Notes: a model not told the origin generated them from the sequence alone. Positions 36,356-46,677 are shown, numbered from the stretch's first letter. The stretch: DNA of 52,634 bases from Thermus caliditerrae (GCF_021462525.1 NZ_JAKEDT010000014.1:4961-57594), one strand, 5' to 3'. A program made the numbers and translations.

Positions 36356-37708
36356 ATGGGTCTAGCGGGTTATCCGGAAGGGCGTATTCCCCCCCACAGC
36401 CTCGAGGCGGAGCAAAGCGTCTTGGGGGCCATCCTCCTGGACTCCGACGTCCTGGACGAGCTGGAAGGCCTCCTCCCCTCTCCCGAGGCCTTCTACGCCG
36501 AGGCTCACCGCAAGATCTATGCGGCCATGCAGGCCCTCAAGTCCCAGGGCAAGCCCGTGGACCTGGTCACCCTTTCCGAGGAGCTCTCCCGCCGAGGAGA
36601 GCTGGAGGCCCTGGGCGGGGTAAGCTACCTGGTCCAGCTCTCCGAGGCCACCCCCACCGCCGCCTACGCGGAGCATTACGCCCGCATCGTGGCGGAGAAG
36701 TGGACCCTGAGGAAGCTCATCCAGGCGGCGGGGGAAGCCATGCGCCTGGCCTACGAGGAGGCGGGCAGCCTGGACGAAATCCTGGACAACGCGGGAAAGA
36801 AGATCCTCGAGGTGGCCCTGACCCAGACCGACACCGAGGCCCGGGCCATGCGGGAGCTGGTCCACGAAACCTTCGAGCACATCGAGGCCCTCTTCCAAAA
36901 CAAAGGGGAAGTGGCGGGAGTCCGCACCGGCTTCAAGGAGCTAGACGGGCTTATCGGCACCCTCTCCCCCGGCTCCTTAAACATCATCGCCGCCCGCCCC
37001 GCCATGGGGAAAACCGCCTTCGCCCTCACCATCGCCCAGCACGCCGCCCTGAAGGAGGGGGTGGGGGTGGGCATCTACTCCCTGGAGATGCCCGCGGCCC
37101 AGCTCACCCTGCGCATGATGTGCTCCGAAGCCCGCATCGACATGAACCGGGTGCGCCTGGGCCAGCTCACCGACCGGGACTTCTCCCGGCTGGTGGACGT
37201 GGCGGGCCGCCTCTCTGAGGCCCCCATCTACATCGACGACACCCCGGACCTGACCCTCATGGAGCTAAGGGCCCGGGCAAGGCGGCTGAGGAGCCAGCAG
37301 GGGGTAGGGCTCATCATCATCGATTACCTGCAGCTCATGTCAGGTCCCGGCGGAGGCAAACAGGGGGAGAACCGCCAGCAGGAGATCGCCGCCATCTCCC
37401 GCGGGCTCAAGGCCCTGGCCCGGGAGCTCAACATCCCGGTGGTGGCCTTGAGCCAGCTTTCCCGGGCGGTGGAGGCCAGGCCCAACAAGCGCCCGATGCT
37501 CTCCGACCTCAGGGAATCGGGCTCGATCGAGCAGGACGCCGACTTGGTCATGTTCATCTACCGGGACGAGTACTACAACCCCCACTCGGAAAAGGCGGGG
37601 GTAGCGGAGATCATCGTGGGCAAGCAGCGGAACGGGCCCACGGGCACGGTGGAGCTCCAGTTCCACGCCCAGCACGTGCGCTTCAACGACCTGGCCCGGG
37701 AGCCCTAG
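36356..37708 (+). CDS. dnaB: Replicative DNA helicase DnaB
   Basis: Hexameric replication-fork helicase; 450 residues from MGLAGYPEGRIPPHSLEAEQ. The N-terminal primase-interacting domain runs to about residue 170. The RecA-type motor has Walker A ARPAMGKTAF near 215, Walker B LIIIDYLQLMSG, motif H4 SQLSRAVEARPNKRP and the arginine finger region SDLRESGSIEQDADLVMFIY. No intein is present. The frame runs on upstream to 36191, but homologues begin near the ATG at 36356; the ribosome binding site is weak. It shares the CTAG double stop with the convergent protoglobin gene. Confidence 0.97.
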   Translation: MGLAGYPEGRIPPHSLEAEQSVLGAILLDSDVLDELEGLLPSPEAFYAEAHRKIYAAMQALKSQGKPVDLVTLSEELSRRGELEALGGVSYLVQLSEATPTAAYAEHYARIVAEKWTLRKLIQAAGEAMRLAYEEAGSLDEILDNAGKKILEVALTQTDTEARAMRELVHETFEHIEALFQNKGEVAGVRTGFKELDGLIGTLSPGSLNIIAARPAMGKTAFALTIAQHAALKEGVGVGIYSLEMPAAQLTLRMMCSEARIDMNRVRLGQLTDRDFSRLVDVAGRLSEAPIYIDDTPDLTLMELRARARRLRSQQGVGLIIIDYLQLMSGPGGGKQGENRQQEIAAISRGLKALARELNIPVVALSQLSRAVEARPNKRPMLSDLRESGSIEQDADLVMFIYRDEYYNPHSEKAGVAEIIVGKQRNGPTGTVELQFHAQHVRFNDLAREP

Positions 37709-38262
37709 GTGTGGCCCGCCTGCAAAAGGGCAGCCGCCCCTTGGGCCAAGGCCTCCTTCAGGTCCCGGTGACCCAGGGAGAGGCCCAAGGCAAGGGCCTC
37801 GAGGTAGCTCTCCTCGATGAGCCCGATCTCCACGGCCACGATCTTCTCAAAGGCCTCCACCGCGCCGAAAACCTCGGGGCCGCGCAAGGCGGTGCGCAGG
37901 TGCTCCAGGGAAAGCTCCTGCACGATCCCCATGGCCGGGATCATGGCCCGGGGGCCGATGCCGAGCCTGGCGTGCACCAGCCCGATGCGCCGCCGCCTTT
38001 CCGCATAGGCGCGGTCGTAGGTGCCCGAGAAAAGCTCCCCGTACCAGTGGGCAAAGGTGCCGTAAAGCCTCTCCACCCTGCCGGGCACGGCGTGAAGGAT
38101 TTCCGAAAGCTCCGGATCCCGCCCCAGGTAGTCGTAGAAGGCCAGGGCCACCTCGGGGGCGATGGGGGCCATCACCTGGCCCAGCTCCCGCAGGAGGGCG
38201 GCGTGGGCCTCGGTAAAGCCGGTGCGCCCCTTGAGGAGGTCGAGGAGTTCGCCCGGGTCCAC
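37705..38262 (-). CDS. Protoglobin (single-domain globin sensor family)
   Basis: A 185-residue haem protein of the globin-coupled-sensor/protoglobin lineage without any output domain. The proximal His is in RRRRIGLVHARLGIGPRAMI, preceded by AHWYGELFSGTYDRAYAERR and followed by the G-H helices. It may bind O2, NO or CO; the role is unknown. It starts with GTG at 38262, with TACATT (38269-38274) 6 bases upstream, a leaderless arrangement. It overlaps the dnaB stop by 4 bases. Confidence 0.87.
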   Translation of the reverse strand: MDPGELLDLLKGRTGFTEAHAALLRELGQVMAPIAPEVALAFYDYLGRDPELSEILHAVPGRVERLYGTFAHWYGELFSGTYDRAYAERRRRIGLVHARLGIGPRAMIPAMGIVQELSLEHLRTALRGPEVFGAVEAFEKIVAVEIGLIEESYLEALALGLSLGHRDLKEALAQGAAALLQAGHT

Positions 38263-38268
38263 GGGACA

Positions 38269-38274
38269 AATGTA
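38269..38274 (-). promoter_or_regulatory. -10 element of leaderless protoglobin gene
   Basis: TACATT on the minus strand, 6 bases before the GTG start. Confidence 0.4.
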
Positions 38275-38303
38275 CCTCCCCGGGCCGCCCCCCGTCTAGG
38301 GCA

Positions 38304-38334
38304 GGAAAAGGCCACCCCGGCTTCCGGGGCGGCC
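38304..38334 (-). terminator. Terminator of gltB
   Basis: On the minus strand a 25-base hairpin, GGCCGCCCCGG paired with CCGGGGTGGCC, followed by TTTTCC, directly after the gltB stop. Confidence 0.8.
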
Positions 38335-38349
38335 TCCCTTCCGCCAGGG

Positions 38350-41300
38350 CTACTCCGTGCTCACCCCCTGCTCCACCTGCTGGCTCACGGGCTCCACCAT
38401 GCGGAAGTGCTGGGCGGGGTCCAAAAGGAGCTTCTCCAGGCGGGCCGCCTTCTCCTCCCGCTTGGCCTCCTGAAGGACCCGGATGTAGGCGGAAAGGAGC
38501 TCCCGCACATCCTCTATCCCCCTCAGGTCCAGGGGTTTAACCGCCACCTTGGCCCCCTTGGCCAGGCGGCGCCGCATGGCCTCCTCCGTGAGGCCCATTT
38601 CGGGCCAGTGGCGGAGGTAGACCCGCCCCCCGGTCATGCCCGAGCAGATCCAAGGGCCAGGGTCCCCCAGGACCAGGGCCCGCCCCCGGGTCATGTACTC
38701 GAAGGCGAAACCCTTGGCCTGCGCCCGGGCCGCCAGGTTGCCGAGATCGTCCCGTAGGGGGCGCTCGGGCTCCCCGCCCAGGATCACATCCGCCCCGGAA
38801 AGCCGGATGCAGAAGCGGCTATCCGCCACCCCCTCCACGATGAGGAGGCCCCCTATGGCCCCGTAGGCGAAGCTCTTGCCCACGGAGCCGTCCACATAGG
38901 CCCCGTAGGGGTTCCGGCCCTTGAGGATGGCCACCGTGCCCCCGAAGGCGCTCTTGGCCACCCCGTCCTGGGCACCTCCTTCCACCACCACCTTCATGCC
39001 CTCGAGGTTGAAAGCAGCAAGCCCGTTCCCCGCGATGCTCCCCGCATCAAAGCGGAGCTCCACCTCGGCGTCGAAGCCCTTGCCGTAAAGCCTCCTCCGG
39101 GCGATCTCCCCCGCCAGGTGGGCCCCCAGGGCCCGGTCCGTGGAGTCCACGGGGCCCTCCTGGAACACGAGCCGCCTCCCCCCTTCCGCGTAGGCCCCCA
39201 TCACCACCTCGGTGATGGTGCGGGTGAGCTGGTTCAAGGGCTTGCGGAGGACGTGGGCCGAGGTGTCCTTAAGCCACTCGGGCTCCTCCACGGGCAGGAA
39301 GAAGTAGCTGAGGTCCAGCTCCTCCAGGTGGTCCCGCTGGTAGAGGAGATCGGCGCGGCCCCTGAGCTCCCGTAGCGAGCGGGCCCCCAAGGCGGCCACC
39401 AGCTCCCTCAGGGCTTCCCCCTTGGCCTCAAAGAAGCGGGTGAGGTGCTCCACCGCCCGGTCCAGATCCTGGGGCACGAAGCGCTTGAGCCCGTGGGCTA
39501 GGGCCTCCTCCACGGTCTCGATCTGGGTGGTGATGCCCACGTGGCAGGTGTCCAGCTGGCACCCCCGGCAGATGGTGCAGCCGATGGCCACCATGGCCAT
39601 GGTGGCCATGCCCACCCGGTCTGCGCCCAGGAGGACCATGCGCAACACGTCGTAGGCGGTCTTGAGGCCGCCGTCGGCCCAGATCTCCACCTTGTCCCGC
39701 AAGCCCGCCCGCACCAGGGCCCGGTGGGCCCGGCGCACCCCAAGCTCCACGGGAAGCCCCGCGTACTTGAGGGCATGGAGCCTAGCCGCCCCCGTCCCTC
39801 CCTCAAACCCCGAGAGGGTGATGACGTCCGCCCCCGCCTTGGCGATCCCCACGGCGATGGTGCCGATACCGGGGATCACGGGCACCTTTACCGAGACCAA
39901 GGCCTTGGGGTTCACCGTCTTGAGCTCCTCGATGAGCTGGGCCAGGTCCTCGATGGAGTAGAGGTCGTGGTTGTTGGAGGGGCTGATGAGGTCCACCCCG
40001 GGCACGGCGTTGCGGGCAGCGGCCACCTTGGCGGAGACCTTCTTGCCCGGCAGGTGCCCCCCCTCCCCTGGCTTGGCCCCCTGGCCGATCTTGATCTCGA
40101 TGACACTGGCGGAGTTCAGCATGTAGGCGTGGACGCCGAAGCGGCCACTGGCCACCTGCTGCCCGCGCCAGTGGGTGTATTTCCCCAGCATGTCGGGGAT
40201 TTCCCCGCCTTCGCCGTTGATGCAGAGCATGTTGAGGCGCTTGGCCGCCTCCACGTAGGCGCGGAAGGAGGCCTCCCCTTGGGAGCCAAAGCTCATGGCG
40301 CTGATGAGGAAGGGCAGGGAGTGGCCCCCCACGGAGAGGTCCACCTCTTCGGGGGAAACCTCGCTCCTTTCGGGGAAGCGCACCTCCAAAAGCTGCCTCG
40401 CCGCCACCGGGCTTTCCCGCTCCAGGGAGCGCACCTTTTCCTGGAAGTGGGCATAAGGCGCTTGGCCTGAGGCCACCTCCTGGGCGGCCTTGTAGATCCT
40501 GGGGTTGAAGCGGAAATCCTTGGCGGGAAGCACCTTTTCCGCCCTCAAGAAGCCTTCCCGCTCCAGGAGGGTGCGCTCCAGCTCCAAGAAGCCGTAGCCC
40601 CCCGTTTCCGAGCCCAGGAAGTTCCGGGTACCGAAGTAGTCGGCCAGCTCCGGCTTGAGGCCGATGGCGCTGAAGATCTTCCCGTAGCCCCGTAGCTCGT
40701 GGATGCCCATGGTGGAGATGACCTTCTCCAGGCCCTTGCGCAGGGCCTCGAGGGCACCCGCCACCCCCTTGCGCCCCTCCTGGGCCCGGGCCTTCTCCTC
40801 CAGAAGCCAGGGGGCCACCGCCTCCGCCCCCAGGCCCAGGAGGAAGGCGATGTCGTGCAGGTTGCGCACGCCCCCGGAATGGACCAGGATGGAGGTGCGC
40901 CGCCTCAGGGCCACCCCTTCCGCGTCCTGCTTCAGGAGGGCGCGGTTCACCGCCGCCACCGCCAGGCCCATGTCGATCCAGACCCCTCCCTGGAAGGCCT
41001 CCCGGTCGGAGAGGATGAGGACCTCCGCCCCCTCCTCCACCGCCCGCACCGCCATCTCCTCCAGGCGCCTCAAGCCCGCCAGCAACCCCTCCTCCACGTT
41101 GAACTGGGGCACCAGGGTGCGGGTTCTAAAGCGCTCCTTGACCTCGGCGAGGGTCAGGGTGCCGAAGGCCTCCGCCAGGCCCTGGTCCGCCTCCAGCACG
41201 ATGGGCAGGAGGAGCTCCTCCACCCTCCCCCCACCCCGCCCGTCGGGCAGGGGGCGGCGGCCCAGGAGGGTGCGGGTGGAGAAGTGTTCGATCTCCCTTT

Positions 41301-42828
41301 CGCGGTCGATGGCGGGGTTGGTCACCACCGCCACGGTCTCCTTGAAGAACTCGGAGAGGTTGGGCTTCTCCGGGTTCAAAGCGGCCAGGGGGCCATCGTA
41401 GCCCAGGGAGCCGATGGGCTCGTTGCCGGTCTTGGCCAGGGCCTCGAGGTAGGCCGCGTCCCAGCGATCCCAGCCGTAGGCCCGCTCCAGGCCCAAGGGG
41501 GGCGGGGCGGGCTTTTCCTCCACCTCCACCCCGCTCCCCCCAGCCACCGGGGGCGGGGCTTGGCGGGTGGGCCCCGCCAGGTACGTCCGGTACCCCTCCA
41601 CCGGGGTGCGGGCGGCGACGCGCTCCAGGACCAGGCGCTGGTGCCGGTCAAAGGGGTAGACCTTGGGCCCTTCCGGGGTGAGGCGCAGGTAGACCTTTTC
41701 CCCGGGAGCCAGCGGCTTGGGTTCGGTGACGAACTCTTCAGCGCTGAAGACCCCCCGTTCGGAGGAGAAGACGATCTCGTAAGGGGTTTCAAACTGCCAA
41801 AGGGGCCTTAGGCCCATGGCGTCCGTGGCGAAGACCGCCTCGTCCCGGTGGCGGCTCACGATGGCGGCAGGCCCCTGGGCCAAAGGCCCAAAGCGCTGCC
41901 TTAGGGCCAGGTAGAGGTCCTGAAGCTCTGGCGGAAGCCCCTTCACCTCCCCCAGCACCGGGGGGAAGACCAGGTCCATGGCCTCGGGGAGGGTAAGGCC
42001 GTAGCGGTAGATGAGCCCCTCCAGCATGCGGTTCAGGTCCTGGGAGTCCGAGCCCCCGGTGCGGGGGATGCCGAGGAAGTCCAGCTCCCGCCTCAGGCGC
42101 TCGATGGTGTTGATCTCGCCGTTGTGGCCCAGAAGGCCAAAGGGCTGGACCTGTTCAAAGGTGGAAAGGGTGTTGGTGGAGTAGCGGTTATGCCCCAGGG
42201 CGATGGCGCTTTTGAACTCGGGGCGGGAAAGCTCGGGGTAGTAGCGCTTCAAAAGCTCCGCCGCCCCTCGCACCTTATAGACCACGCTGTAGGTGGAGAG
42301 GGAAACCACGTGGACGGGGAAGCTGGCCTCGAGCCTCAGGCCCAGCTCCCACAGGGGCGCATCCCCATCGGGGCTAAGCCCCGCCACCTGGAGGAAGATG
42401 GCTTCCGTGCGACGGCCCACCGGGCCCAGCACCTCGCTCACCACCTCCCCCAGGCGGAAGTGCACGGGCCGCACCCCAAGGGGCTGGCCCTCCCGCCTCA
42501 GGAGCTCTTGGAACTCCTCGAGGCGCCCCGCCTCGGTTTTGGGCAGGAAAAAGTGCCCCACGAAGAAGCGGGGATTAAAGGCCAGCTCCGGATCGAGCCC
42601 CGCCTCCTCCAGGAAGCGGGCCCACAGCTCCCGGGGGATGTCGGTTTGGATCCCGGTCCCATCTCCCTCGCCTCGGATGGCCCCCGCCCGGTGGGCCATG
42701 CGGTAAAGGCTCTCCAGGGTCCTCCGCACGATGCGGTGGGAGGGCTTGCCGCTTTTCTCCGCCATGGCGATGATGCCACAGGCGTCCTGGCCTAGGGGGA
42801 TATCCGGGTAGGCTTCCTTCCAGGTCAT
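38350..42828 (-). CDS. gltB: Glutamate synthase large subunit
   Basis: Ferredoxin- or NADPH-dependent glutamate formation from glutamine and 2-oxoglutarate. 1492 residues in family order: Ntn glutaminase domain whose mature N-terminus is Cys17 (DACGIIAMAE, a short propeptide), central domain, FMN/synthase domain (GGEGGEIPDMLGKYTHWRGQ, PGEGGHLPGKKV), the 3Fe-4S cysteines in CTICRGCQLDTCHVG (about 1085-1097), and the C-terminal GXGXG beta-helix (AGNGLAAFNLEGMKV). The small subunit gltD is not in the window, so the electron donor is open. It has a near-consensus promoter with a palindrome in its spacer. Confidence 0.97.
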   Translation of the reverse strand: MTWKEAYPDIPLGQDACGIIAMAEKSGKPSHRIVRRTLESLYRMAHRAGAIRGEGDGTGIQTDIPRELWARFLEEAGLDPELAFNPRFFVGHFFLPKTEAGRLEEFQELLRREGQPLGVRPVHFRLGEVVSEVLGPVGRRTEAIFLQVAGLSPDGDAPLWELGLRLEASFPVHVVSLSTYSVVYKVRGAAELLKRYYPELSRPEFKSAIALGHNRYSTNTLSTFEQVQPFGLLGHNGEINTIERLRRELDFLGIPRTGGSDSQDLNRMLEGLIYRYGLTLPEAMDLVFPPVLGEVKGLPPELQDLYLALRQRFGPLAQGPAAIVSRHRDEAVFATDAMGLRPLWQFETPYEIVFSSERGVFSAEEFVTEPKPLAPGEKVYLRLTPEGPKVYPFDRHQRLVLERVAARTPVEGYRTYLAGPTRQAPPPVAGGSGVEVEEKPAPPPLGLERAYGWDRWDAAYLEALAKTGNEPIGSLGYDGPLAALNPEKPNLSEFFKETVAVVTNPAIDREREIEHFSTRTLLGRRPLPDGRGGGRVEELLLPIVLEADQGLAEAFGTLTLAEVKERFRTRTLVPQFNVEEGLLAGLRRLEEMAVRAVEEGAEVLILSDREAFQGGVWIDMGLAVAAVNRALLKQDAEGVALRRRTSILVHSGGVRNLHDIAFLLGLGAEAVAPWLLEEKARAQEGRKGVAGALEALRKGLEKVISTMGIHELRGYGKIFSAIGLKPELADYFGTRNFLGSETGGYGFLELERTLLEREGFLRAEKVLPAKDFRFNPRIYKAAQEVASGQAPYAHFQEKVRSLERESPVAARQLLEVRFPERSEVSPEEVDLSVGGHSLPFLISAMSFGSQGEASFRAYVEAAKRLNMLCINGEGGEIPDMLGKYTHWRGQQVASGRFGVHAYMLNSASVIEIKIGQGAKPGEGGHLPGKKVSAKVAAARNAVPGVDLISPSNNHDLYSIEDLAQLIEELKTVNPKALVSVKVPVIPGIGTIAVGIAKAGADVITLSGFEGGTGAARLHALKYAGLPVELGVRRAHRALVRAGLRDKVEIWADGGLKTAYDVLRMVLLGADRVGMATMAMVAIGCTICRGCQLDTCHVGITTQIETVEEALAHGLKRFVPQDLDRAVEHLTRFFEAKGEALRELVAALGARSLRELRGRADLLYQRDHLEELDLSYFFLPVEEPEWLKDTSAHVLRKPLNQLTRTITEVVMGAYAEGGRRLVFQEGPVDSTDRALGAHLAGEIARRRLYGKGFDAEVELRFDAGSIAGNGLAAFNLEGMKVVVEGGAQDGVAKSAFGGTVAILKGRNPYGAYVDGSVGKSFAYGAIGGLLIVEGVADSRFCIRLSGADVILGGEPERPLRDDLGNLAARAQAKGFAFEYMTRGRALVLGDPGPWICSGMTGGRVYLRHWPEMGLTEEAMRRRLAKGAKVAVKPLDLRGIEDVRELLSAYIRVLQEAKREEKAARLEKLLLDPAQHFRMVEPVSQQVEQGVSTE

Positions 42829-42892
42829 CTTGGGGCTCCTTCTTGCGGCTCAGGGGTTTGGTGTAGGCAAAGATATGCGCGTCGTTCCTCGG

Positions 42893-42921
42893 ATTATACA
42901 CCCCCCTGGGGGTAGGGTCAA
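42893..42921 (-). promoter_or_regulatory. gltB promoter with palindromic spacer
   Basis: Minus strand TTGACC (42916-42921), 17-base spacer, TATAAT (42893-42898): nearly perfect. The spacer carries the palindrome ACCCCCCTGGGGGT-like core (CCCCCAGGGGG), which could be an operator for a nitrogen regulator. The leader is about 58 bases. Confidence 0.7.
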
Positions 42922-43029
42922 GGAGCTTGGGAAGGAAGGCACGTGGGGGCCTACGCCAGGGGAAGCCGCAGGACGGGCTTTGGGAGAACCCGCTCCCGCG
43001 TCCCTAAAGGCCAACCTCGGGTCCACCCT

Positions 43030-43491
43030 TCAGGGACCGGGGATGCGGTGGAAGGCGTTGAGGAAGAGGGGCAGGGCCTCCGCCCGGGCTTCCTGCTCCC
43101 GCAGGACCTCCTCAAAAGCCTGGGGGGCCATGAGGAGGTGGGGCAACCTTAGCCACCCCAGGTAGTACTCCCCCGCCTGCCCGGGGTAGCGGAGGCGGCT
43201 TCGCTCCTCGGAAAACAGCAACCCCTCAAAGGCGTAGGGGGAGGCCCAGTAGGGCGCCCGGGCGGTCTTTTGGAGGAAGTCCCGAAGCCTCAGGGGGTTG
43301 CTCCAAACCCCGTACCGCAGGCGCTCGTCCAGGGCCTCCAAGGCGGCGAAGCGCCCCTCGCGGGCCAGCTTTAGGCGCTGGAGGCGAAGCCTGGCGTACT
43401 GGGAAAGGGAAAGGATCTCCCGGGAGAGGCCCAGGGCCACCAGGAGCCTCGAGGCCACCACGTAGTCCTGGTACTCCCGGTAAGGGTCCAC
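43030..43491 (-). CDS. Hypothetical protein, helical, basic
   Basis: Not recognised. A GTG at 43491 gives a 153-residue protein, MDPYREYQDYVVASRLLVAL onward, rich in Arg, Leu and Tyr, with no signal peptide or membrane helix and no motif I can name (conserved-looking parts: SQYARLRLQRLKLAREGRFA, RLRDFLQKTARAPYWASPYA). The longer frame to 43794 covers the divergent gene and is less likely. It is divergent from the small gene at 43531, with about 40 bases between the starts. Confidence 0.6.
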   Translation of the reverse strand: MDPYREYQDYVVASRLLVALGLSREILSLSQYARLRLQRLKLAREGRFAALEALDERLRYGVWSNPLRLRDFLQKTARAPYWASPYAFEGLLFSEERSRLRYPGQAGEYYLGWLRLPHLLMAPQAFEEVLREQEARAEALPLFLNAFHRIPGP

Positions 43492-43518
43492 GACCCCAAG
43501 ATGCCACGGGAAGCAGGG

Positions 43519-43524
43519 TAGGAT
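43519..43524 (+). promoter_or_regulatory. -10 element of the 43531 gene
   Basis: TAGGAT, 6 bases before the ATG at 43531. On the other strand TACCCT (43515-43520) overlaps it and could serve the divergent hypothetical gene. Confidence 0.4.
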
Positions 43525-43530
43525 GGTGGC

Positions 43531-43761
43531 ATGGACCGGAAGGGCTGGGTCATGCGGGCCGTGGAAGCCCTGCGCTTCGCCACCTTTAAGGACATCCAGC
43601 GCTACCTGGACGAGGAAGGTGAGGCCTTTTCCAAAAAGGAGCTGCAGGACACCTTGGAGGCCCTGGTGCGGGAGGGGAAGCTGGAGGAAAAGGAGGGCAC
43701 TTACCGCCTGGCCCACAAAAAAGGAGGCGGGGAAGCTTTTGAAAAGCTCTTCGGAAGCTGA
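43531..43761 (+). CDS. Small winged-helix-like hypothetical protein
   Basis: 76 residues: MDRKGWVMRAVEALRFATFK, then DIQRYLDEEGEAFSKKELQD and TLEALVREGKLEEKEGTYRL. The pattern of helices ending in a hydrophobic wing (KLEEKEGTYRLAHK) looks like a winged helix, so DNA or protein binding is possible. No family was identified. Leaderless start. The gene sits between two unrelated minus-strand genes. Confidence 0.6.
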   Translation: MDRKGWVMRAVEALRFATFKDIQRYLDEEGEAFSKKELQDTLEALVREGKLEEKEGTYRLAHKKGGGEAFEKLFGS

Positions 43762-43811
43762 CGCCTCGAGGCGCACCCTCTCGCCCCGGGGCAAGGCGCT
43801 TCCGCTGGCCC

Positions 43812-45602
<1,791 letters not shown>

Positions 45603-45797
45603 TCAGAACCGCTTGGGTAGCCCGGCCTGCTTCAGGACACCATTGGCGGTATGGCGGGACAGGATTTTGCCGTCTACCACGAACTTGCGCCCGGTGAGAG
45701 GGCTGTACCAGATTTCGTGGTCCCCCTTCCCCTGACGGACAAAGTAACAACCCGCCTCCCGGAGAAGGCGCTTGACCTCGGGGGCGTAATCCGCCAT
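45603..45797 (-). CDS. hicA: HicA-family toxin (mRNA interferase)
   Basis: 64 residues with the dsRNA-binding-like HicA fold: EVKRLLREAGCYFVRQGKGD, HEIWYSPLTGRKFVV, LSRHTANGVLKQAGLPKRF. The active-site His is expected in the GDHEIWY segment. It cleaves mRNA without antitoxin. It lies 5 bases after the HicB gene. Placement at the attL end of the element suggests stabilisation of the element after integration. Confidence 0.85.
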   Translation of the reverse strand: MADYAPEVKRLLREAGCYFVRQGKGDHEIWYSPLTGRKFVVDGKILSRHTANGVLKQAGLPKRF

Positions 45798-45802
45798 AGC
45801 CC

Positions 45803-46024
45803 TTAGGCGGGGGTGAGGGCTTGGCGGGCCTCGAGGTGGAGCTCCAAGGGTAGGGCCAGGGGAAGGCCGTTCTCCTCCAGGAGCTCAGGCACCATCACCC
45901 TGAGCTTGAGGAGGAGGCCATCAAGGTCTTGGGCCTCGGTAGCAAGCCCGGGCACATCCGGGGACTCTGCTACCCACACCCCAGCCTCCTCATCCCAGAA
46001 GGCGCGCACGCGTACGGGGGTCAT
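45803..46024 (-). CDS. hicB: HicB-family antitoxin
   Basis: 73 residues: MTPVRVRAFWDEEAGVWVAE, then SPDVPGLATEAQDLDGLLLK, the HicB partial RNase H-like fold, without an obvious separate DNA-binding domain. The frame extends to 46123, but the ATG at 46024 is the family start and has TATCAT (46031-46036) 6 bases upstream, a leaderless start. It neutralises HicA. The order antitoxin then toxin is the reverse of the E. coli locus but common elsewhere. Confidence 0.85.
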   Translation of the reverse strand: MTPVRVRAFWDEEAGVWVAESPDVPGLATEAQDLDGLLLKLRVMVPELLEENGLPLALPLELHLEARQALTPA

Positions 46025-46030
46025 AGCCGT

Positions 46031-46058
46031 ATGATACCGCGCGAGGGCGGTGTATAAT
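46031..46058. promoter_or_regulatory. Divergent promoters of hicBA and the membrane protein gene
   Basis: Minus: TATCAT (46031-46036), 6 bases before hicB. Plus: TATAAT (46053-46058), 7 bases before the ATG at 46066. The two elements are 16 bases apart, separated by CGCGCGAGGGCGG-type sequence, so one bound protein could control both. Confidence 0.55.
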
Positions 46059-46065
46059 GCAAGTG

Positions 46066-46599
46066 ATGCGGCCCTTTCGCCAAAGCCCGGAAGCGATTCT
46101 CTGGGCGGCTTTTGCCTCTGCACCGCCTAGGTGGGCTTGGCGGCTTTGGAGCAGGGCCTTCCGCGGCCTCCCCTCCCCCGAGCAGCGCTTCAGCGTGGTG
46201 CGGGTAAAGGGGGACTTCGCCGCTTTGCGGGAACAGTGGGCCAGGAAGCTCCTTCCCGGCCTTGGGGGGAGGGAGCGCGAAATCTTGAGGAGGCTCCTCC
46301 CCTACCTGCCCGGCGCGGTGGAGGGTGAGCGCATCTTCAGCGTCCTCCCCCCGGCCCGGCTGGCAAGCGCCCCCGGGGCCATCCGCCTTCTGCTCAATCC
46401 GGGAGGGGGCATAAAGCTGGCCCTCCTGATAATCGCCAGCACGCTGGCCTGGGCATTCCTCCTCGTGCTGGCTTGGCTTAGTCCAGAACCGCGCGGCGCG
46501 CGGTTTACGCAAGAATGCGAAAGCCGCGGGCCTCCCCTCAAAACCGAGCTTCTCGTGGTCAAAACTGTCGCCCAGCAGAACGCCCCTGGTGCGGCCTAA
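46066..46599 (+). CDS. Hypothetical single-pass membrane protein of the element
   Basis: Not recognised. 177 residues with one clear membrane helix at about 116-138 (IKLALLIIASTLAWAFLLVL), a basic cytoplasmic-looking N-terminal part (RRWAW-type Trp/Arg-rich segments) and a short tail. The start at 46066 is set by the perfect -10 7 bases before it; an ATG at 46057 overlaps the -10. Its last codons form one strand of the RNA structure 46582-46671. Confidence 0.6.
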   Translation: MRPFRQSPEAILWAAFASAPPRWAWRLWSRAFRGLPSPEQRFSVVRVKGDFAALREQWARKLLPGLGGREREILRRLLPYLPGAVEGERIFSVLPPARLASAPGAIRLLLNPGGGIKLALLIIASTLAWAFLLVLAWLSPEPRGARFTQECESRGPPLKTELLVVKTVAQQNAPGAA

Positions 46600-46671
46600 G
46601 GCGTTGGCGTAGCGGCCAAAGCTTTAGGCCCGGTTAGCCACGCCCCGAGCTAACCGAGGAGCACCAGGGGC
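46582..46671 (+). ncRNA. Predicted three-way-junction RNA element upstream of HTH gene
   Basis: Outer helix P1: GCCCCTGGTGC (46582-46592) with GCACCAGGGGC (46661-46671), 11 perfect pairs. P2: 46593-46630, GGCCTAAGGC with GCTTTAGGCC (10 pairs including one G-U), a G-A mismatch, then TTGGC/GCCAA with a 6-base loop. P3: CGGTTAGC (46631-46638) with GCTAACCG (46649-46656). Helices abut with no bases between P1-P2 and P2-P3; AGGA joins P3 to P1. AGGGG in P1 (46666-46670) is 7 bases before the next ATG. No known riboswitch motif was recognised. Confidence 0.6.
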
Positions 46672-46677
46672 AAAAGT

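Noticed and set aside
46582-46671. Hammerhead ribozyme or intrinsic terminator
   Set aside because: The hammerhead core CUGAUGA...GAAA is missing, and no T-run follows the closing helix.
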